This document shows, one piece after another, positions 35,401 through 38,400 of a DNA stretch of 64,000 nt; the stretch's first letter is position 1; each line of letters starts with the position of its first letter. Source of the stretch: Macrosoma leucophasiata (lineage: Eukaryota; Arthropoda; Insecta; Lepidoptera; Hedylidae); the NCBI GenBank assembly GCA_036365455.1, contig JAWQUS010000008.1, positions 18,831,501-18,895,500 on the forward strand, given 5' to 3'. The notes under the pieces are model-generated. The model was given only the letters and a program-made list of their open reading frames with translations, searched no databases and had not been told where the DNA came from. Both the position numbers and the translations under genes were made by a program.

Positions 35401-38400
35401 GGCATAACACCTTAGGCCTCAGGAGTGGTAACGCATATGCATTTTGACCTTGGTCTTTGTGTTAGTGTCTATAGGCTGCAGTCATCACTTAACATCAATG
35501 TGAACTGTATGCTTGTTTGCCACTACCATGACATAAAAAAAATGTTTATTACATCAATTTTATATTTGTTCCAGACCTTACTCAACAATGATAAAAATAT
35601 TCTCCGTTATTTGGGGCCGGTTTTGGGAGTCACAGTACCCACATTGCATTTTGGAATGCTCTACTCGACATGCTGTTGGCATAGAGATCCACATGGATTG
35701 CCATGGATGGAGTTCATGCATGAGGGCCCGGGAAAAGTTTGGTATGAACACATATTCAATCATTTCCCTAGTCCATTCTATGAGTGAAGCGCGCATGTCC
35801 CTGCGGCTGGTGTAGATCGCAATCGATGTACTTGGTTGTGCGATAGTGGCGCGGTCGGGCTTGTGAGGGGTGACCGCTAGTGGCAAAATTAAAATAAGCG
35901 TTTCCGTGCTTCGGAGGCCGCGTTAAGCCGTCGGTCCCGGTTGCTATCGATAGATAGTAGTCGTTTAACCTTGTCGGAGGTCTTATGGGCGGTTTGGAAA
36001 CATCCGACAGTGGGTTGGCCAGGAACCCGTTTCTCCACCAACCCGCATTGGTATAGCGTGGTGGAGTGAGCTCCAGGTCTCCCCCCAAAAAGGGGAGAAA
36101 CTCGTGCCCAGCAGTGGGACGTACAAGGGTTGCCATTACTTCTATTATTTTTCTTTGAGTAATTTTGTAACGTCAACCTTATTTTCACCGGGGGTAGAGT
36201 TCATTACCTAATCTCTCTGCCAAATATGTATACGTTCAGCAATATCGTGTCACTAACTGGATTAGACGAGAATAATAATTCATGGCCCCGTTATAACTAT
36301 TAACTATTATTATTAACGAAACCATACATGGATGGCAGTGCATTTACATTTTTACCACCTGTTTTTGTGTAGATATCATTAGACTGCAGTATTTGCTAAC
36401 TTACTATGAAAACTGCTTGGCACAATCGCTACATTAAAAAAAAAATCTAATTCTTTACATCCGCAACAGAATAATTATATTATGTAATATATTTTTAGGT
36501 ATGGGATTCCCGATGAACAAAGCGAAAATTTCAGGCGGGCTGTGGAATTCATTAATCCGATTATATGTCAAAATAAATCAATTTGGCTGCCATCGGACAT
36601 CGCAATGATACCACCCAATCTGCTTCAAGAAAATCACGTGTCTCTATCGCGAGTTGTTCAACGTCCCGGAGAATTCATCATAGTCTTTCCCAAGGCTTAC
36701 TCGTGCTCTATTTCGACTGGGTTTTCCGTTTCCGAAAGCGTTTATTTTGCTACCCAATCTTGGCTTGGAACTGTCTTCTCTGTTTTTAAGGTAAGTTTTT
36801 GAATATGCTAAAAATAATAATATGAGTGAGTTAAGATCTTTTGTAATCGCTAATGCACGTAGGAAGCACATTCTGGTAGCCCCTGGCGCCCAGAGTCGAA
36901 AATGACTGCACACACAAACTGCTTCCGTAGTTCAGAGTGGTAGTGGGTGACTACTGCATTTTATCTCTGCATAACCTTCGAGGAATATAATAATAATAGA
37001 AGCAAATGAAATATCTCGGCTTCGGCTGTGATTGTGCCGTCAGGGTTAACGGTCTAATTACTGGTGGTAGAGTTCCAGTCCAAAAGCTCGTGGGCGTAGG
37101 CACCACCGCATTACCTAATCTATCTGCCGCCAAATTTACTGTTCAGCACTATCGCGTTCCGTTTAGATGGTAATGTATGGTAAGAACTAATACGTACGGG
37201 GTACGGTAATGTACGGGGGGGTCGTCGGGCCTACCTTTGAGGTGCTGGTTTCTCGGGCGTGGGCGAGCTCAGACCTGGCTCCCGTGACGTGGGTCCATAG
37301 GTTGCTGGTGGAGCTTGAATCCTTAAGAGTTTGTACACGAGGAGTCTGTTACTCGGTTACACACACGCACAGACACTATTGAAGATGATCGGAGTCACGT
37401 AAGTCCACACGTGGTATGCGGCGTGGGCAACTCGCGATCGACGAAAGTTTAGGGAAATGTCGGATTTGAGAATACGCTTGGTTACGCGGCGTACCTCACG
37501 AACGACACAAAAGGCAATGATGGCCCGACGGTGGATCCGTCATAGTTATGAAAACTACCCACAAGTTGTGTTTTCTCTAAAAATCTACCTCTCGTTGCTG
37601 TACGGAACACCTAACGTGACCATTTTATCGTTACTCAAAACGGGACATTTTCAAAATTAACCTTCAAAGAACCAGGGGGAAGAGGCTTACTAATGAACGC
37701 CCAGCTATAACGCCCTGCTTTATATATCTCATGTATCGCTGTCAATATCTTTTGAGATTATAATAATTCAAAAAATATTTTAAATTCGGACTGAAGTTTA
37801 GGTACATGATAGCTTTAGTCGGGCGGTAGTTTTCTATACGTTTTTGCTGAGCCGATAACGGGACATTTTCGCTTCCCAAAAGTTCCCAAAAGGGACACCA
37901 GGACGGGCTGCATGAAAACGGGACTGTCCCGTTCAAAACAGGACGTTTGGTCACGTTACTAATAACAATCAGAATAATACCTCGTAAGAAAAATCACAGA
38001 GACAAAACAACTAAGGTCTCAGGGGTGGCAACGCATCTACATTTTGACCTCTGGTCTTTCTATGAGTGTATATTATAAGCTGCAGTCATCATTGTGAAAT
38101 GCAAGCTTGTTTGTCACATCATCACAAAAAAAACCCAGTCTTAGTTTTCGGACATGTGAGGAGACAGCGAGCTACCCGTTCCCTTTCGCATCCGCCTATC
38201 GACATTGCTGTCGTCATTTCATTATTCCTGTCAAATTTTCATGTCAATTTATACTTTAACTAAATATCAATAATATAAATTTTAATAATCTACCATTATC
38301 GCTTGTTTATCACCTACGAAAGCAAGAACATCAATCAGATTATCACTACTGCTTATAAAGGAGCTACAAATCGACATGAAAATATGACAGCAATGACAAT

